DNA of 60,810 bases from Bacteroidota bacterium (GCA_023418255.1 JAEZZZ010000032.1:1-60810), one strand, 5' to 3'. Shown: positions 1-9,766, counted from the stretch's first letter. Numbers and translations are program-made. Notes: generated from the sequence alone by a model not told the origin.

Positions 1-215
1 ATATTCCCTTGCCTTATTTTGTCTCGTTACTATTGAAGCTGATGAAAGGGAGAAATATAAACATTTATCCACTCGGGTCACAAATGAAATTGTGTGACTA
101 AGTGGGATTTAATAAGCAGACCCTAAATAAAAATAGATAATACACATTTAAACCGATGTTTCAAATGAGGCGCACATACACGTACCCTCTTTTGAGACAA
201 CAACAAATCCCTGTT

Positions 216-1145
216 ATGAAAACAATAAAAAAAGAAAAGCTTTTCTCCAAAGAATGGTTCATAGCCTATGGACTGATTGTTCTTGGCTCATTTTTATTTG
301 CTGCAGGCGACGTGATGATTGTGAATCCTTATCGTCTTGCTCCGGGTGGCACATATGGACTATCCAATGTTTTTAACACAGTGTGGCCATGGAAAATCAG
401 CTATTATGCTTTTTGCATGGATATCCCTTTATTAGTAATAGGTACGCTAATTTTAGGTCCGCGTTTTGGCGTAAAAACAATTGTTTCAACGTTTCTAATT
501 CTCGGTTTTGTTTGGCTTCTGGAATCCACATGGGGGTATACGCCCATTATTCACAATGGTTTATTGGAATCGCCGGATGCTAACGGATTAATGTTTGTTC
601 CCGACTATTTTCTGAACACTCTGGTTGGTGGATTGGTGTATGGCGTCGCCATTGGGATGATTTTTAAATCCGGTGCAACCTCAGGTGGAAGCGATATAAT
701 TGCCATGATTTTAAATAAATACACAAAAATATCGTTGGGAAAGTTGGTCATCATCGTCGATTCACTCATCACTCTTTCCACACTCGTTGCATTCGGACAA
801 TTGCGCTTACCATTCTATTCCATCCTGCTAATTTTTATCGAAGGAAAAGTAATTGATATCGTAATTGAAGGATTTCGACTGTACAAAACCGTTTTTATCA
901 TCACCACGCAATCAGATAAAATCCGCCACATCATTATTGATGAGTTGGGACGCGGCGGTACGGCTCTTAAAGGTATCGGCTTGTATAAAGGTGTTGAGCG
1001 CGACATTATCTATACAAGCGTTACGCTACGCGAATATATCAAACTAAAAGAAGGTATCTACAAAGCCGATCCCAACGCGTTTGTAAATGTGATGGAAAGC
1101 AGCGAAATCATGGGAAAAGGTTTCCGACGCCTGTCGGCTGATTGA
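216..1145 (+). CDS. YitT/DUF2179 family membrane protein
   Basis: A 309-residue integral membrane protein of the YitT family; its transport role is not established. The N-terminal two thirds hold about five or six hydrophobic helices, including a Gly-rich loop GMIFKSGATSGGSDIIA. The last ~90 residues form the soluble DUF2179 domain (YKGVERDIIYTSVTLREY). I chose the ATG at 216 because the Lys-rich MKTIKKEKLF directly precedes the first helix. An upstream in-frame ATG at 156 would add 20 residues that do not look family-like. It stands alone on the plus strand and converges on mgtE. Family call is firm, function unknown. Confidence 0.85.
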   Translation: MKTIKKEKLFSKEWFIAYGLIVLGSFLFAAGDVMIVNPYRLAPGGTYGLSNVFNTVWPWKISYYAFCMDIPLLVIGTLILGPRFGVKTIVSTFLILGFVWLLESTWGYTPIIHNGLLESPDANGLMFVPDYFLNTLVGGLVYGVAIGMIFKSGATSGGSDIIAMILNKYTKISLGKLVIIVDSLITLSTLVAFGQLRLPFYSILLIFIEGKVIDIVIEGFRLYKTVFIITTQSDKIRHIIIDELGRGGTALKGIGLYKGVERDIIYTSVTLREYIKLKEGIYKADPNAFVNVMESSEIMGKGFRRLSAD

Positions 1146-1254
1146 GCGAGCCTAAAACAGAGAACAAAAAGGGTACTTAACTGTATCGTCACTACTAGCC
1201 GTTTATGAGCTTACAAAACAAACGTCAAGCACTCTTTTCTGTTCTCTTCCATAC

Positions 1255-2595
1255 TTAAAGTCCTAAAACAAACTTCGCGATGGAAAAATAGATAAGTACA
1301 CCGGAAATGTCGGCAATAGAGGTAATAAGCGGTGCGCTTGCCGCAGCCGGATCCAGTTTCAAACGAGTGAAGATAAATGGCAACAACATGCCTATGATAC
1401 TTCCGACCATCACCGTAAGAACCATCGTTAGGCAAACGACTAAAATGATTTGGGGCGCGCGTATACTTGCAACCAATCCTACACCGACAGCCATTGTTAT
1501 TCCCAAAAGCAACGAAACCACAAACTCTTTGCTCAACAATCGCATCCAATCTTTCCTCTTGACATCTCCCATTGCCATGGCTCGAATCATTAGTGTGGCA
1601 GATTGCGCTCCCGCGTTACCGCTGCTGTCAATCAATAAGGGCAGAAAAAAGACGAGCGCCACAGTGGATTCAATCACTTTTTCAAAGTTGGCGATAGCGG
1701 CTCCCGAGAACACATTCATAAAAACCAAAGCGGTCAGCCAAAAAATACGTTTTTTATATAAAAAGGATATGCTCGCGTTTACCGGATTCACTACGGCATC
1801 TTGCATCGCGCCAAAACGATGAAAGTCCTCCGTACTCTCTTCTTCCGCGATATCAAAAATATCGTCCACCGTAACAATACCTAAAAGCACACCGGCAGTG
1901 TCAATAACAGGCAACGCTACACAGTCGTAGTCTTTAAATACTTTCACGGCTTTCTCTTGGTCGTCGTAAGCACTGAGTGCCACGAACTTATGGTTTACAA
2001 GGTCGGCAATCTTATCCTCAGGATTGGCAAGTAAAATTTCGTGGATATCAATATCATCGAGAAGTTTCCAGTTTTCATCCACCACATACAACACGTTCAA
2101 CGTTTCTGAGTCTCTACCAAAGCGCCGAATATGTTCCAATGTTTCAGCCACCGTAAAATGCGACTTTACTGCCACATATTCGGGTGTCATCAAACGACCG
2201 ATACTTTCTTTTGGATATCCCAACAACTCGCGTGTTGTTTTCAGGTTCTCTTTACTTAGCAACTGCATCAATCGCTGTGCCACTTTGCCTGGCAGCTCTT
2301 CAAAAAATGCCGTTCGTGCATCAGGATCCATATCGTTCATCAAATCCGCTACCTTGCCGGCATTGTTGGCAAGACCTTCTATTATCTCTCCCTGCTTATC
2401 ATGCGATAGTTCCTGAAACACCTCTTTCGCCTGCTCACGCGTTAGAAAGCGAAACAGAATTGCCGATTCTAATTCGCTGTTGTATTCAATCGCGTCGGCA
2501 ATTTGCGGAATATCGAGATTGATGAGTTCTTCACGTAGTTTTTTCCATGCTTTATCCTTGATGAGCGCATGAAAATCAGTTTTAATTTCGCACAT
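1255..2595 (-). CDS. mgtE: Magnesium transporter MgtE
   Basis: A 446-residue MgtE-type Mg2+ channel of the inner membrane. The order is typical: an N-terminal superhelical MgtE_N domain (about residues 1-125), a CBS pair (about 130-250) that senses cytoplasmic Mg2+ in the family, then five membrane helices (about 280-446). The signature PLLIDSSGNAGAQSATLMIR, with its pore-lining Asn-Ala-Gly region, is clear. The start was set at 2595 (MCEIKTDF) because a strong AAAGGAG lies six bases upstream. The alternative ATG at 2601 overlaps that site. Length is normal and no damage is seen. It appears monocistronic. Confidence 0.96.
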   Translation of the reverse strand: MCEIKTDFHALIKDKAWKKLREELINLDIPQIADAIEYNSELESAILFRFLTREQAKEVFQELSHDKQGEIIEGLANNAGKVADLMNDMDPDARTAFFEELPGKVAQRLMQLLSKENLKTTRELLGYPKESIGRLMTPEYVAVKSHFTVAETLEHIRRFGRDSETLNVLYVVDENWKLLDDIDIHEILLANPEDKIADLVNHKFVALSAYDDQEKAVKVFKDYDCVALPVIDTAGVLLGIVTVDDIFDIAEEESTEDFHRFGAMQDAVVNPVNASISFLYKKRIFWLTALVFMNVFSGAAIANFEKVIESTVALVFFLPLLIDSSGNAGAQSATLMIRAMAMGDVKRKDWMRLLSKEFVVSLLLGITMAVGVGLVASIRAPQIILVVCLTMVLTVMVGSIIGMLLPFIFTRLKLDPAAASAPLITSIADISGVLIYFSIAKFVLGL

Positions 2596-2600
2596 AATCA

Positions 2601-2608
2601 TCTCCTTT
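2601..2608 (-). promoter_or_regulatory. Shine-Dalgarno site of mgtE
   Basis: The minus strand reads AAAGGAGA just upstream of the mgtE ATG at 2595. Strong Shine-Dalgarno sites are uncommon in this window, and this one decides between two possible mgtE starts. Confidence 0.65.
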
Positions 2609-2728
2609 CCACTTCGATTGAAAAAGAGATGTTTTATCCCTTATCAATCCAAGGTTTTAAATTGTTTTACAATATTCGTAAGAGTCTTCGTCCATCGTTG
2701 AATCTTTTTTTCAATTTGCAAAGATACA

Positions 2729-3262
2729 CTAAAAAGTGAAGATAGAAAAATGTACGCTTCCATATCTTCGTTCTTCTTGAAAGTGGGGAAGATACGAGAA
2801 GGAAAAATTTTTGGAATGTTCGAACACAAACAGGCCATTGTCTGCTACCCAGCCATTGTCGATAACAAGTTGTGGAAGCGTTTCTAACCGCGGCAGTGAA
2901 TATGGCGGATCGGCAAAAACGAAATTGAACGCTTCGTTTCTATTTTTCAAAAATTTAAAAACATCGCCTTTAATTGCCATCAATTCATCAGCGGCAAGAA
3001 TCTCTTTTGCTTTGCAGATGAAACGGTAATTTTTAACATTCATCTCAACACTCACAACACGAGGGCAACCACGCGAAACCAATTCGAGAGCGATACTCCC
3101 TGTGCCGGAAAAAAGGTCAAGTGCATGCGTTGTTTCCCATTCCACTTTGTTTTCAAGGATATTGAACAGGCTCTCTTTAGCAAAATCGGTTGTGGGGCGC
3201 AAATTAAGATTTGCAGGTGCTTTGATGCGCCTTGATTTATATTTTCCACCGATAATCCTCAT
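2729..3262 (-). CDS. rsmD: 16S rRNA (guanine(966)-N(2))-methyltransferase RsmD
   Basis: A 177-residue SAM-dependent methyltransferase expected to methylate G966 of 16S rRNA during 30S assembly. It starts with the family signature MRIIGGKYKSRRI. The SAM-binding motif I is ALDLFSGTGSIALELVSRG and the catalytic motif IV is FADPPY (DPPY form of NPPY). Its ATG overlaps the stop codon of the upstream DUF3822 gene by four bases, indicating translational coupling. That gene pair is characteristic of Bacteroidota. Length is normal. Confidence 0.94.
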   Translation of the reverse strand: MRIIGGKYKSRRIKAPANLNLRPTTDFAKESLFNILENKVEWETTHALDLFSGTGSIALELVSRGCPRVVSVEMNVKNYRFICKAKEILAADELMAIKGDVFKFLKNRNEAFNFVFADPPYSLPRLETLPQLVIDNGWVADNGLFVFEHSKNFSFSYLPHFQEERRYGSVHFSIFTF

Positions 3263-4074
3263 AGTTGTGTGAGCAGATCTGTGGTGATTACTCCCTTTTC
3301 GTTCTCAGGAATCATTGTTTTTGGCGATAGGTTTATGGCGATTGTTTTGCGAATCAGTTTTTTTAGGGTTTTGAGCGTTTCCTCATATTGTGTGGAATCA
3401 CCTGAGAAAAACAGAAAGTCTGTTATTTGATTAAATGCTAATTTCTCCCATACTCCGGCAATAAAATAGGCAGCATCGTATCTGTTTTTGTTATCAAAAC
3501 ATATGGCTGTCATTAGCTTGTTTCCTTCAAAAGCGACAAGCGATACCATCTCATCATGAAAATCGACATAACACCTTTTTTCTTCAATTTCAGAATTATG
3601 TTTCAAAAAAGCAGGAATAAGACACTCTCCGGAGTGTGCAAACTGAGGATTCCAAAGATGTCGCGAAAGAAAAGAGTGCAGCTCCTCTTCAACGGGGTAG
3701 AACAAATAAATGGGCAAATGATTGATCGGTGAAAAAAGGATTTTTCGCCTTGTTTCATCTTGCAGAAAGTTAAAACGATACAATTTCTCCGCTTGATGTT
3801 TATCAAAATATTTTTCGGGCACAAGAGAATATTCAGGTGAAGCAATGATGACTCTCGTTTTTTGAAATGTATTACTGAAAAAACCGGCATCAAAGACCAA
3901 TTTCTTCACTTGATCTACGATTGGAATATTTTGTCCTAAAGGGGCACTCTTGTGATAATAAACAGAGCGATCGCCGGGTGAATGAATTGAAAAAGAAAAT
4001 CCATTCGGTGCGCACCGAATGGATAATATATATTTCTCTGGAAATGCTAAATCAATATTTTCCGGTAAAAACAT
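3259..4074 (-). CDS. DUF3822 family protein
   Basis: A 271-residue protein of the DUF3822 family, known from Bacteroidota and usually encoded directly upstream of rsmD, as here (four-base overlap). Function is not established. The sequence has the alternating strands and acidic turns of a duplicated actin-like (ASKHA) fold, which has been suggested for the family; that is inference. No signal peptide or membrane segment is visible, so it is probably cytoplasmic. It may affect ribosome maturation through its partner. Confidence 0.82.
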   Translation of the reverse strand: MFLPENIDLAFPEKYILSIRCAPNGFSFSIHSPGDRSVYYHKSAPLGQNIPIVDQVKKLVFDAGFFSNTFQKTRVIIASPEYSLVPEKYFDKHQAEKLYRFNFLQDETRRKILFSPINHLPIYLFYPVEEELHSFLSRHLWNPQFAHSGECLIPAFLKHNSEIEEKRCYVDFHDEMVSLVAFEGNKLMTAICFDNKNRYDAAYFIAGVWEKLAFNQITDFLFFSGDSTQYEETLKTLKKLIRKTIAINLSPKTMIPENEKGVITTDLLTQL

Positions 4075-4104
4075 GCGTCTTTCTCCATCAACAAAGATAT
4101 GTGA

Positions 4105-4809
4105 TTATTCCCAGTTACCGGCATTGTTGTTCACCGTTGTCAATGAGCCCACCATACGACCGGGATAATTATTCACCGGACGATCCTTCGCTTCTTGAAT
4201 CTTTTGTTCGAGCAATTTATGATTAAGATCTCCCAAATAGGTTTCAAAGGGCGTTTTAACCTCAAACACATGCACCTCATAACCCGATGTTGTTTGGATG
4301 TTTCCGATGCCCATTTCAAACCGGGCGCCACCGGAATGAGGAACATAACGCAATGAATCAAGTGAAATATTCTTACGATTGGGGTAAAGCACTTCCACAG
4401 CGGGGGAGAAAATAGAGTCTCTCATAAGCTGAGGAGCATTTTTGGCATCATCCCACAATCCGGCTTGGCGAATTTTACGTTCGTCACCGGTGCGGATAAT
4501 GTTCATCGCTTTCTCTTCGGTCATTCCATCTTCGAGCTGCTTTTCGGTTAAATCACCCGATTTTACGGGGATGGAAATTTTCCCTTCTCTTACAAAAGCG
4601 ATGAGGGTATCGAAACTGGCGGTGTATTTACCGTGCCTGGCACGATAGGCAATCTGAGCCGTTCGAATATCAACAAGGTGCTGAATAACGTCTTTGTCTC
4701 TTTTATCTACTTCTTTTCTAAAATCAATAGGTCCTTGGATACTTTTCCAGCAAAGGAAACCTAAAAGGACGATTGCAATGGCTAAAAGCACTCTAATTAC
4801 AACTTTCAT
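4105..4809 (-). CDS. Conserved membrane-anchored protein, pseudopilin-like
   Basis: A 234-residue protein not firmly recognised. Residues 4-22 form one hydrophobic helix, after which the protein should be extracytoplasmic. The segment DIRTAQIAYRARHGKYTASF resembles the start of pseudopilin globular domains, where an AQ..Y..RHGKY pattern follows the N-terminal helix, but no prepilin peptidase site is seen. It lies 30 bases upstream of the DUF3822-rsmD pair on the same strand and may be cotranscribed with it. Function unknown. Confidence 0.72.
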   Translation of the reverse strand: MKVVIRVLLAIAIVLLGFLCWKSIQGPIDFRKEVDKRDKDVIQHLVDIRTAQIAYRARHGKYTASFDTLIAFVREGKISIPVKSGDLTEKQLEDGMTEEKAMNIIRTGDERKIRQAGLWDDAKNAPQLMRDSIFSPAVEVLYPNRKNISLDSLRYVPHSGGARFEMGIGNIQTTSGYEVHVFEVKTPFETYLGDLNHKLLEQKIQEAKDRPVNNYPGRMVGSLTTVNNNAGNWE

Positions 4810-4924
4810 GGACAGTTTTTTTTATTTTTATATTGTTTATTATTTTTGATTTTCGAATTTAGACTACAAATTTAGAAAAAGAATGATAAAAGTACTACTT
4901 TTACAGCAAAAAAAAGCCTAAAAA

Positions 4925-6349
4925 ATGATATTTCGCTTCTTTATTGATAAAATACAGGAAAATTTTGCATTTAATCTGACCGAAGACCAGCATCTGGCAT
5001 TGGGAAAAATTACTGATTTTCTTTTTTCGAAAGACAACGATCGCATTTTTCTTCTCAAAGGATATGCCGGAACAGGAAAATCGTCGCTAATTGGCAGTTT
5101 AGTCAAAACAATGAATCAAATGAATCAAAAAACAGTGTTATTGGCTCCCACCGGACGCGCGGCAAAAGTTTTTTCCGGCTATGCCAACCAAACAGCATTG
5201 ACCATTCATAAAAAAATATATCGCCAAAAACATTTTTCGGAAGAGGGTGCTGTTTTTTCGCTTTCCGACAATTTGCACAAACACACGCTTTTCATTGTGG
5301 ACGAGGCATCCATGATTAGCAACGACACTGATTATGTGGCAATATTCGGTTCGGGACGATTATTGAATGATTTGATTCGTTACGTATATTCCGGTGAAGG
5401 CTGTCGCCTATTGCTTATTGGTGATACTGCACAACTTCCACCGGTGAAGCAGGAATACAGCCCGGCACTGAATGTCGATATTTTAAACTCGTATAGTTTA
5501 AACACGACAGAATTTACATTAACCGAAATTGTACGTCAAGCAGAAGAGTCGGGAATTTTACACAACGCCACATTGTTACGAAACGCCCTGCGTGCAGGCG
5601 ACACCATACAATTGCCAAAATTGAAACTTTCGGGATTCAAAGACATTCTCAGCATCAGCGGAACAGACCTGATTGAGGCAATCGCGGATGCTTATCATAG
5701 AGACGGCATTGAAGAAACAATGGTGATTGCGCGTTCAAACAAACGTGTAAATGCCTACAACAACGGTATTCGCAATCGTGTGCTTTATCGCGACGAAGAG
5801 CTTTCCACCGGCGATTTGTTGATGATTACCAAAAACAATTATTTTTGGACAAATGATTACGACGATCTCGACTATCTTGCCAATGGCGAGTTGGTGGAAG
5901 TGCTTCGTATAAGAAAATACGAAGAGATGTACGGTTTTCGATTTTGTAGTGCATTGTTGAATCACAAAGAGTACGACATTGAATTTGAAGCCATGATTAA
6001 TTTAGATTGTCTGCATACGGAAGTTCCGGGACTGACACGCGAACAAAATGACGCTCTTTTTAATGCCGTGATGGAAGACTACGCCCATATAAGCCGAAAG
6101 CGTGAACGATATAAAAACATACGTAAAAATCCCTACTTTAATGCGCTGCAAGTGAAATATGGATATGCCGTCACGTGCCACAAAGCGCAAGGTGGCGAAT
6201 GGCAAAATGTGTTTTTAGATATCGGATATGTTCATTCCTCTTTTATGGGCGACAACTTTTATCGTTGGCTTTACACATCCATCACAAGAAGTTCAAAAAT
6301 GTTATTTCTTGTAAATTTGCCAAAAGATTTTATCGCTCTTTCCGATTAA
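4925..6349 (+). CDS. RecD-like superfamily 1 ATP-dependent DNA helicase
   Basis: A 474-residue SF1 helicase. Motif I (Walker A) is GYAGTGKSS at residues 46-53 and motif II is DEAS at 126-129. LLIGDTAQLPP is motif III. The C-terminal UvrD_C_2-type region has VTCHKAQGGEWQNV near residue 416 and YTSITRSSKMLFLVN near the end. It resembles the compact RecD2/Dda-like helicases common in Bacteroidota rather than full RecD. It probably unwinds DNA during repair or replication. It is transcribed divergently from the gene at 4809, with both promoters in the 115-bp gap. Confidence 0.88.
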   Translation: MIFRFFIDKIQENFAFNLTEDQHLALGKITDFLFSKDNDRIFLLKGYAGTGKSSLIGSLVKTMNQMNQKTVLLAPTGRAAKVFSGYANQTALTIHKKIYRQKHFSEEGAVFSLSDNLHKHTLFIVDEASMISNDTDYVAIFGSGRLLNDLIRYVYSGEGCRLLLIGDTAQLPPVKQEYSPALNVDILNSYSLNTTEFTLTEIVRQAEESGILHNATLLRNALRAGDTIQLPKLKLSGFKDILSISGTDLIEAIADAYHRDGIEETMVIARSNKRVNAYNNGIRNRVLYRDEELSTGDLLMITKNNYFWTNDYDDLDYLANGELVEVLRIRKYEEMYGFRFCSALLNHKEYDIEFEAMINLDCLHTEVPGLTREQNDALFNAVMEDYAHISRKRERYKNIRKNPYFNALQVKYGYAVTCHKAQGGEWQNVFLDIGYVHSSFMGDNFYRWLYTSITRSSKMLFLVNLPKDFIALSD

Positions 6350-6416
6350 TTACTATTTTTGTATGTTTCTTTGTTCTTTAATAGAATGGGTAAACATAAC
6401 TTAGGCAGAAATAAAA

Positions 6417-7160
6417 ATGATAAATTTGGAAAACAGAGAGCAGAAAATAGATCGACTCATTGAGGGATTGCAGTTCATACAACAATCACTGACATCCGCA
6501 AAAAACGACGATACACTTTCATTCTCATTTTTTAGAGAAACGTTTGAGCGAATGCAACATATCATGCATCAGCTGCACGACTTGGAAATATCGCAGGTTG
6601 AAGAAATGAAGCAACAAATGGAAAAGCTGCTGACATTCCTATCGGAACAAAACAAGCAGCAAACGCCACCACAAGGAATAAACCCGGAAGAAAAAAACGG
6701 CGAAGAACCAACGCCTGTTTTAGATAAAAACCAAGAAACAGTTCCTGACGAAATCTCTACACAAGAGGAGCCAAAAAGCGCTTTCGCCTATCCTAAACAT
6801 GTTATTTTGCCTGAGTTTAAAGATCCACGACAAACTCAAAAAGAAGATGAAACACAAAGCGATATCGCGTCATCCATTTCGAAAAAAGAGAAATCATCGG
6901 TTCAATCGTTCAACGATACCATGCAGGCACCGCCATCGCTGGCAGATAAAATGCACGGTTTGAGCCTGAACGATCGTTTTTTGTTCCAGCGCGAATTATT
7001 CAGCAACAATCGCGAAGCGATGAACAGCATGATGCTGCGCCTCGAAGCTTTTGACTCGTACGAAGGAGTGGAATCGTACATAAAAGAAAACACATCATGG
7101 AATATAAATGACGAAACAGTAAAACTTTTTTTGCAAGCATTAAAAAAACGATTCGAATAA
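6417..7160 (+). CDS. Conserved hypothetical protein with Gln/Glu-rich linker
   Basis: A 247-residue protein not recognised by name. Residues 1-85 are helical (coiled-coil-like). Residues ~85-175 are a low-complexity Gln/Glu/Pro/Ser linker. The last ~65 residues form a compact, better-ordered segment (LNDRFLFQRELF and YIKENTSWNI), probably the conserved domain. There is no signal peptide or membrane helix. It lies 68 bases after the helicase gene and 19 bases before rsmI on the same strand, so the three may be cotranscribed. A TATTTTTG promoter-like box lies at 6354-6361. Confidence 0.75.
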   Translation: MINLENREQKIDRLIEGLQFIQQSLTSAKNDDTLSFSFFRETFERMQHIMHQLHDLEISQVEEMKQQMEKLLTFLSEQNKQQTPPQGINPEEKNGEEPTPVLDKNQETVPDEISTQEEPKSAFAYPKHVILPEFKDPRQTQKEDETQSDIASSISKKEKSSVQSFNDTMQAPPSLADKMHGLSLNDRFLFQRELFSNNREAMNSMMLRLEAFDSYEGVESYIKENTSWNINDETVKLFLQALKKRFE

Positions 7161-7179
7161 ACTTTTCACACGCTGCACG

Positions 7180-7860
7180 ATGGGAAAACTGTACTTGATT
7201 CCAACACCGATTGGGAATCTGGAAGATATGACGCTAAGGGCTATTCGCATCCTTAAAGAGTGCGATTTGATTCTTGCCGAAGATACGCGTACAAGCAGCA
7301 AACTGTTGAAGCATTTCGAAATTACCACGCACATGCAATCGCATCACGCGTTTAATGAGCATCAAACGGCTGAGCAAATTATCGAACGCCTTCGTGGCGG
7401 TGCCACGATTGCATTAATCACCGATGCCGGCACACCCGCCATTTCCGATCCAGGATTTTTAATTGTTCGCGCGTGCGTAGAAGCACAAATTGAAGTAGAA
7501 TGCCTTCCCGGCGCCACGGCGTTTGTGCCGGCATTGGTGATGTCGGGACTTCCCAACAATCGATTTTGTTTTGAAGGTTTTTTACCTCAAAAAAAAGGAC
7601 GTAAAACAAAACTGGAAGAGCTTGCAAACGAAACACGCACGATGATTTTTTACGAATCACCCTATCGTGTTCATAAAACATTGGTGCAAATGTCCAATTT
7701 TTTTGGAACGGAACGCCTCTGTTCCGTCTCACGCGAAATATCAAAAGTATATGCTGAAACCATTCGAGGGACATTGTCAGAAGTGGCTGCACATTTCGAA
7801 AAAACCGAACCCAAAGGCGAATTTGTGATTGTCGTGGAAGGAAATTCCGAAACAACATAA
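7180..7860 (+). CDS. rsmI: 16S rRNA (cytidine(1402)-2'-O)-methyltransferase RsmI
   Basis: A 226-residue tetrapyrrole-methylase-fold enzyme expected to 2'-O-methylate C1402 of 16S rRNA using SAM. The N-terminal signature LYLIPTPIGNLEDMTLRA is diagnostic. It is followed by AEDTRTSSKLL, the Gly-rich ITDAGTPAISDPG, and GLPNNRFCFEGFLP. The C-terminal extension seen in some RsmI proteins is absent, so the protein is at the short end of the family range. No damage seen. Confidence 0.94.
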   Translation: MGKLYLIPTPIGNLEDMTLRAIRILKECDLILAEDTRTSSKLLKHFEITTHMQSHHAFNEHQTAEQIIERLRGGATIALITDAGTPAISDPGFLIVRACVEAQIEVECLPGATAFVPALVMSGLPNNRFCFEGFLPQKKGRKTKLEELANETRTMIFYESPYRVHKTLVQMSNFFGTERLCSVSREISKVYAETIRGTLSEVAAHFEKTEPKGEFVIVVEGNSETT

Positions 7861-8025
7861 TTCCTTATCAAAATCAAAATAAATTAATAAAAAAAGCGTT
7901 AGTTTAGACTTTGTATTATAGAAATTATCATAACCGATGTTTAATCAGCAATGAATGTTTAAATAAAAACAGAAAACTATTTGCCATTTCAAACGTTAAA
8001 TAATAAACAATAAAAATTGATTTTT

Positions 8026-8880
8026 ATGAAAAAAGTATGGATTTTGTTTCTTGCCATGGGGTTAATCGCTTCATGCAAAAACGTTAAAGAATCAAAGGAA
8101 TATAAAGAGCTGCAAGCTCAACGAGATTCCCTGTTGATGCAATCTTCGGCTGCCGATGCAGAAATTACGGAGATGATGAATGTAATCAATGAAGTGGAAA
8201 CAAATTTCGAGAAGATTCGTCAAGCAGAAAAGTACATTGCGACACAATCGGCACAAAAAAGCGAAATGAGCAAAGACACGAAAGCGCGCGTGAATGATAA
8301 CTTCAAGATGATTACGGAAATTCTTCAAAAAAACAAACAACAACTCGATGCGCTCAATCGCAAATACAAAGAAAGCAACACACAGGTTGCTGTTTTGAAA
8401 AAGACTATTGAACGCCTCAATAAGGAGATGCAGGAAAGTTCAGAACGAATGGTGCAGTTGCAAGAAAAATTGGCTCAAAAAGATGAAGAGATTCAAAGGC
8501 TGTCCGGTGATGTAAAAGCTCTTGTCGTAGAGACCCAAGCTCAATCGGCTACCATTCAGGCACAAGACAAATCGCTGCATACCGCCTATTTTGTGTTTGG
8601 CACCATGCACGAACTGAAACAACACAAAATTCTGTCCAGTGGCTTTCTGAAATCGACAAAAGTGATGACGGAAACATTCAACAAAAGTTATTTCACAAAA
8701 ATAGACATTCGTGAAACACAACAAATACCGTTGTACGACAAGAAAGCAAAAGTGTGGTCAACACATCCCGAAGGCACGTATGAATTTATAAAAGGTTCCG
8801 ATGGAAATCTTGTATTCAACATTACTGACACACAACGATTTTGGAGCCTTACAAAATACCTAATCATTGAAGTTTACTAA
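8026..8880 (+). CDS. Coiled-coil lipoprotein (possibly Cbp1-like adhesin)
   Basis: A 284-residue predicted lipoprotein. MKKVWILFLAMGLIASC is a lipoprotein signal with Cys17 as the acylated residue. Residues ~25-190 are a long charged coiled coil (heptads around ALNRKYKES and KTIERLNKEMQ). The last ~90 residues are a globular domain ending FWSLTKYLIIEVY. The layout fits proteins annotated in Bacteroides as Cbp1-like collagen-binding adhesins; that match is from memory and tentative. A TTG at 8017 is possible, but the ATG at 8026 gives the cleaner signal peptide. It is followed by a strong terminator. Confidence 0.78.
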   Translation: MKKVWILFLAMGLIASCKNVKESKEYKELQAQRDSLLMQSSAADAEITEMMNVINEVETNFEKIRQAEKYIATQSAQKSEMSKDTKARVNDNFKMITEILQKNKQQLDALNRKYKESNTQVAVLKKTIERLNKEMQESSERMVQLQEKLAQKDEEIQRLSGDVKALVVETQAQSATIQAQDKSLHTAYFVFGTMHELKQHKILSSGFLKSTKVMTETFNKSYFTKIDIRETQQIPLYDKKAKVWSTHPEGTYEFIKGSDGNLVFNITDTQRFWSLTKYLIIEVY

Positions 8881-8908
8881 CAATCTTCTATAAACATGAC
8901 GTCAACAA

Positions 8909-8949
8909 TCGTGGAGGATTTATTGTGTAATCCTCCACGACTGTTTTTT
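8909..8949 (+). terminator. Rho-independent terminator after the lipoprotein gene
   Basis: A perfect 12-bp stem, TCGTGGAGGATT paired with AATCCTCCACGA, has an eight-base loop and is followed by a run of six T at 8944-8949. It lies 28 bases after the lipoprotein stop codon. Confidence 0.9.
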
Positions 8950-8966
8950 ATTTATACCCACACAAC

Positions 8967-9662
8967 ATGGCATATAAAAACCTATTTATCGATTTAGACG
9001 ATACCCTTTGGAACATTCATCAAAACGGAAAAGAGTGCTTAGCCGAAATATTTATTGATTACGGCTATGATGCTTTTTATCCCACTTTTGAAGATTATTA
9101 CAATGTTTATATGCCCAATAACCAACGCCTTTGGACACAATATCATCAGGGAGAAATAAGAAAAGAGGAGTTGATTGTCGAGCGTTTTTTAATCCCTGTC
9201 CGTAAATTTGGAATTGATGATCCGGTTTACGCGAAAAAACTGAGCGATGACTTTTTAGAACGCACCACCCACAAAACTCGTCTGGAAGAGGGCGCGATAG
9301 AGCTATTGGAATATCTTAAACCCAAATATAAGATGCACATCCTTTCCAACGGATTTAGAGAAGTGCAATACAAAAAAATTGAAAACTCAGGATTGAAACC
9401 CTATTTTGATAAAATCATTCTTTCAGAAGATGCCGGCATCAACAAGCCAAACGCCGAAATATTTACCTACGCGTTGATCAACACCAATTCGCGACGTAAA
9501 GAGACACTGATGATTGGCGATAGCCTCGAAACCGACATCATGGGGGCGCACAATAGCAAATTAGCACAAATTTGGTACAATCCACACCAAAAGCCCTCTA
9601 CCGATGGATTCACGCCCACACATACAGTCAGTTCACTTCGAGATATAAAAGATATTCTGTGA
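8967..9662 (+). CDS. yjjG: YjjG-family HAD nucleotidase
   Basis: A 231-residue haloacid dehalogenase-superfamily phosphatase of the YjjG type, which dephosphorylates (non-canonical) pyrimidine nucleotides in characterised members. Motif I is FIDLDDTLWN near residue 8, with the nucleophilic Asp and +2 Asp. Motif II is HILSNGF. The motif III Lys lies near AGINKPNAEIF, and motif IV is MIGDSLETDIMGA. The cap domain lies between motifs I and II. It is monocistronic, between two terminators. Confidence 0.88.
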   Translation: MAYKNLFIDLDDTLWNIHQNGKECLAEIFIDYGYDAFYPTFEDYYNVYMPNNQRLWTQYHQGEIRKEELIVERFLIPVRKFGIDDPVYAKKLSDDFLERTTHKTRLEEGAIELLEYLKPKYKMHILSNGFREVQYKKIENSGLKPYFDKIILSEDAGINKPNAEIFTYALINTNSRRKETLMIGDSLETDIMGAHNSKLAQIWYNPHQKPSTDGFTPTHTVSSLRDIKDIL

Positions 9663-9693
9663 GCTGAGACGTAAAACCCTGTTTCAAGAATAG

Positions 9694-9730
9694 AAAAAGA
9701 GAATACACGATAACGAGTACTCTCTTTTTT
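9694..9730. terminator. Bidirectional terminator between convergent genes
   Basis: A 13-bp stem with one mismatch (AAAAAGAGAATAC against GTACTCTCTTTTT) has A-rich sequence on the left and T-rich on the right. It can therefore end both the yjjG transcript on the plus strand and the GTPase transcript on the minus strand. Confidence 0.8.
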
Positions 9731-9766
9731 ATTTTTGAAATTATTGTTTCCTTATTCCATTGAAAA

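Noticed and set aside
1..155. Short open frame at the left edge (about 31 codons) as the end of a gene
   Set aside because: Composition is not protein-like enough and no better frame exists; nothing can be assigned.
1211..1549. Minus-strand open frame of 112 codons overlapping mgtE
   Set aside because: Lies in another frame of the well-supported mgtE gene and has no family-like sequence.
7418..7858. 146-codon minus-strand frame antisense to rsmI
   Set aside because: Fully overlaps rsmI, Arg/Phe-rich shadow translation, no start context.
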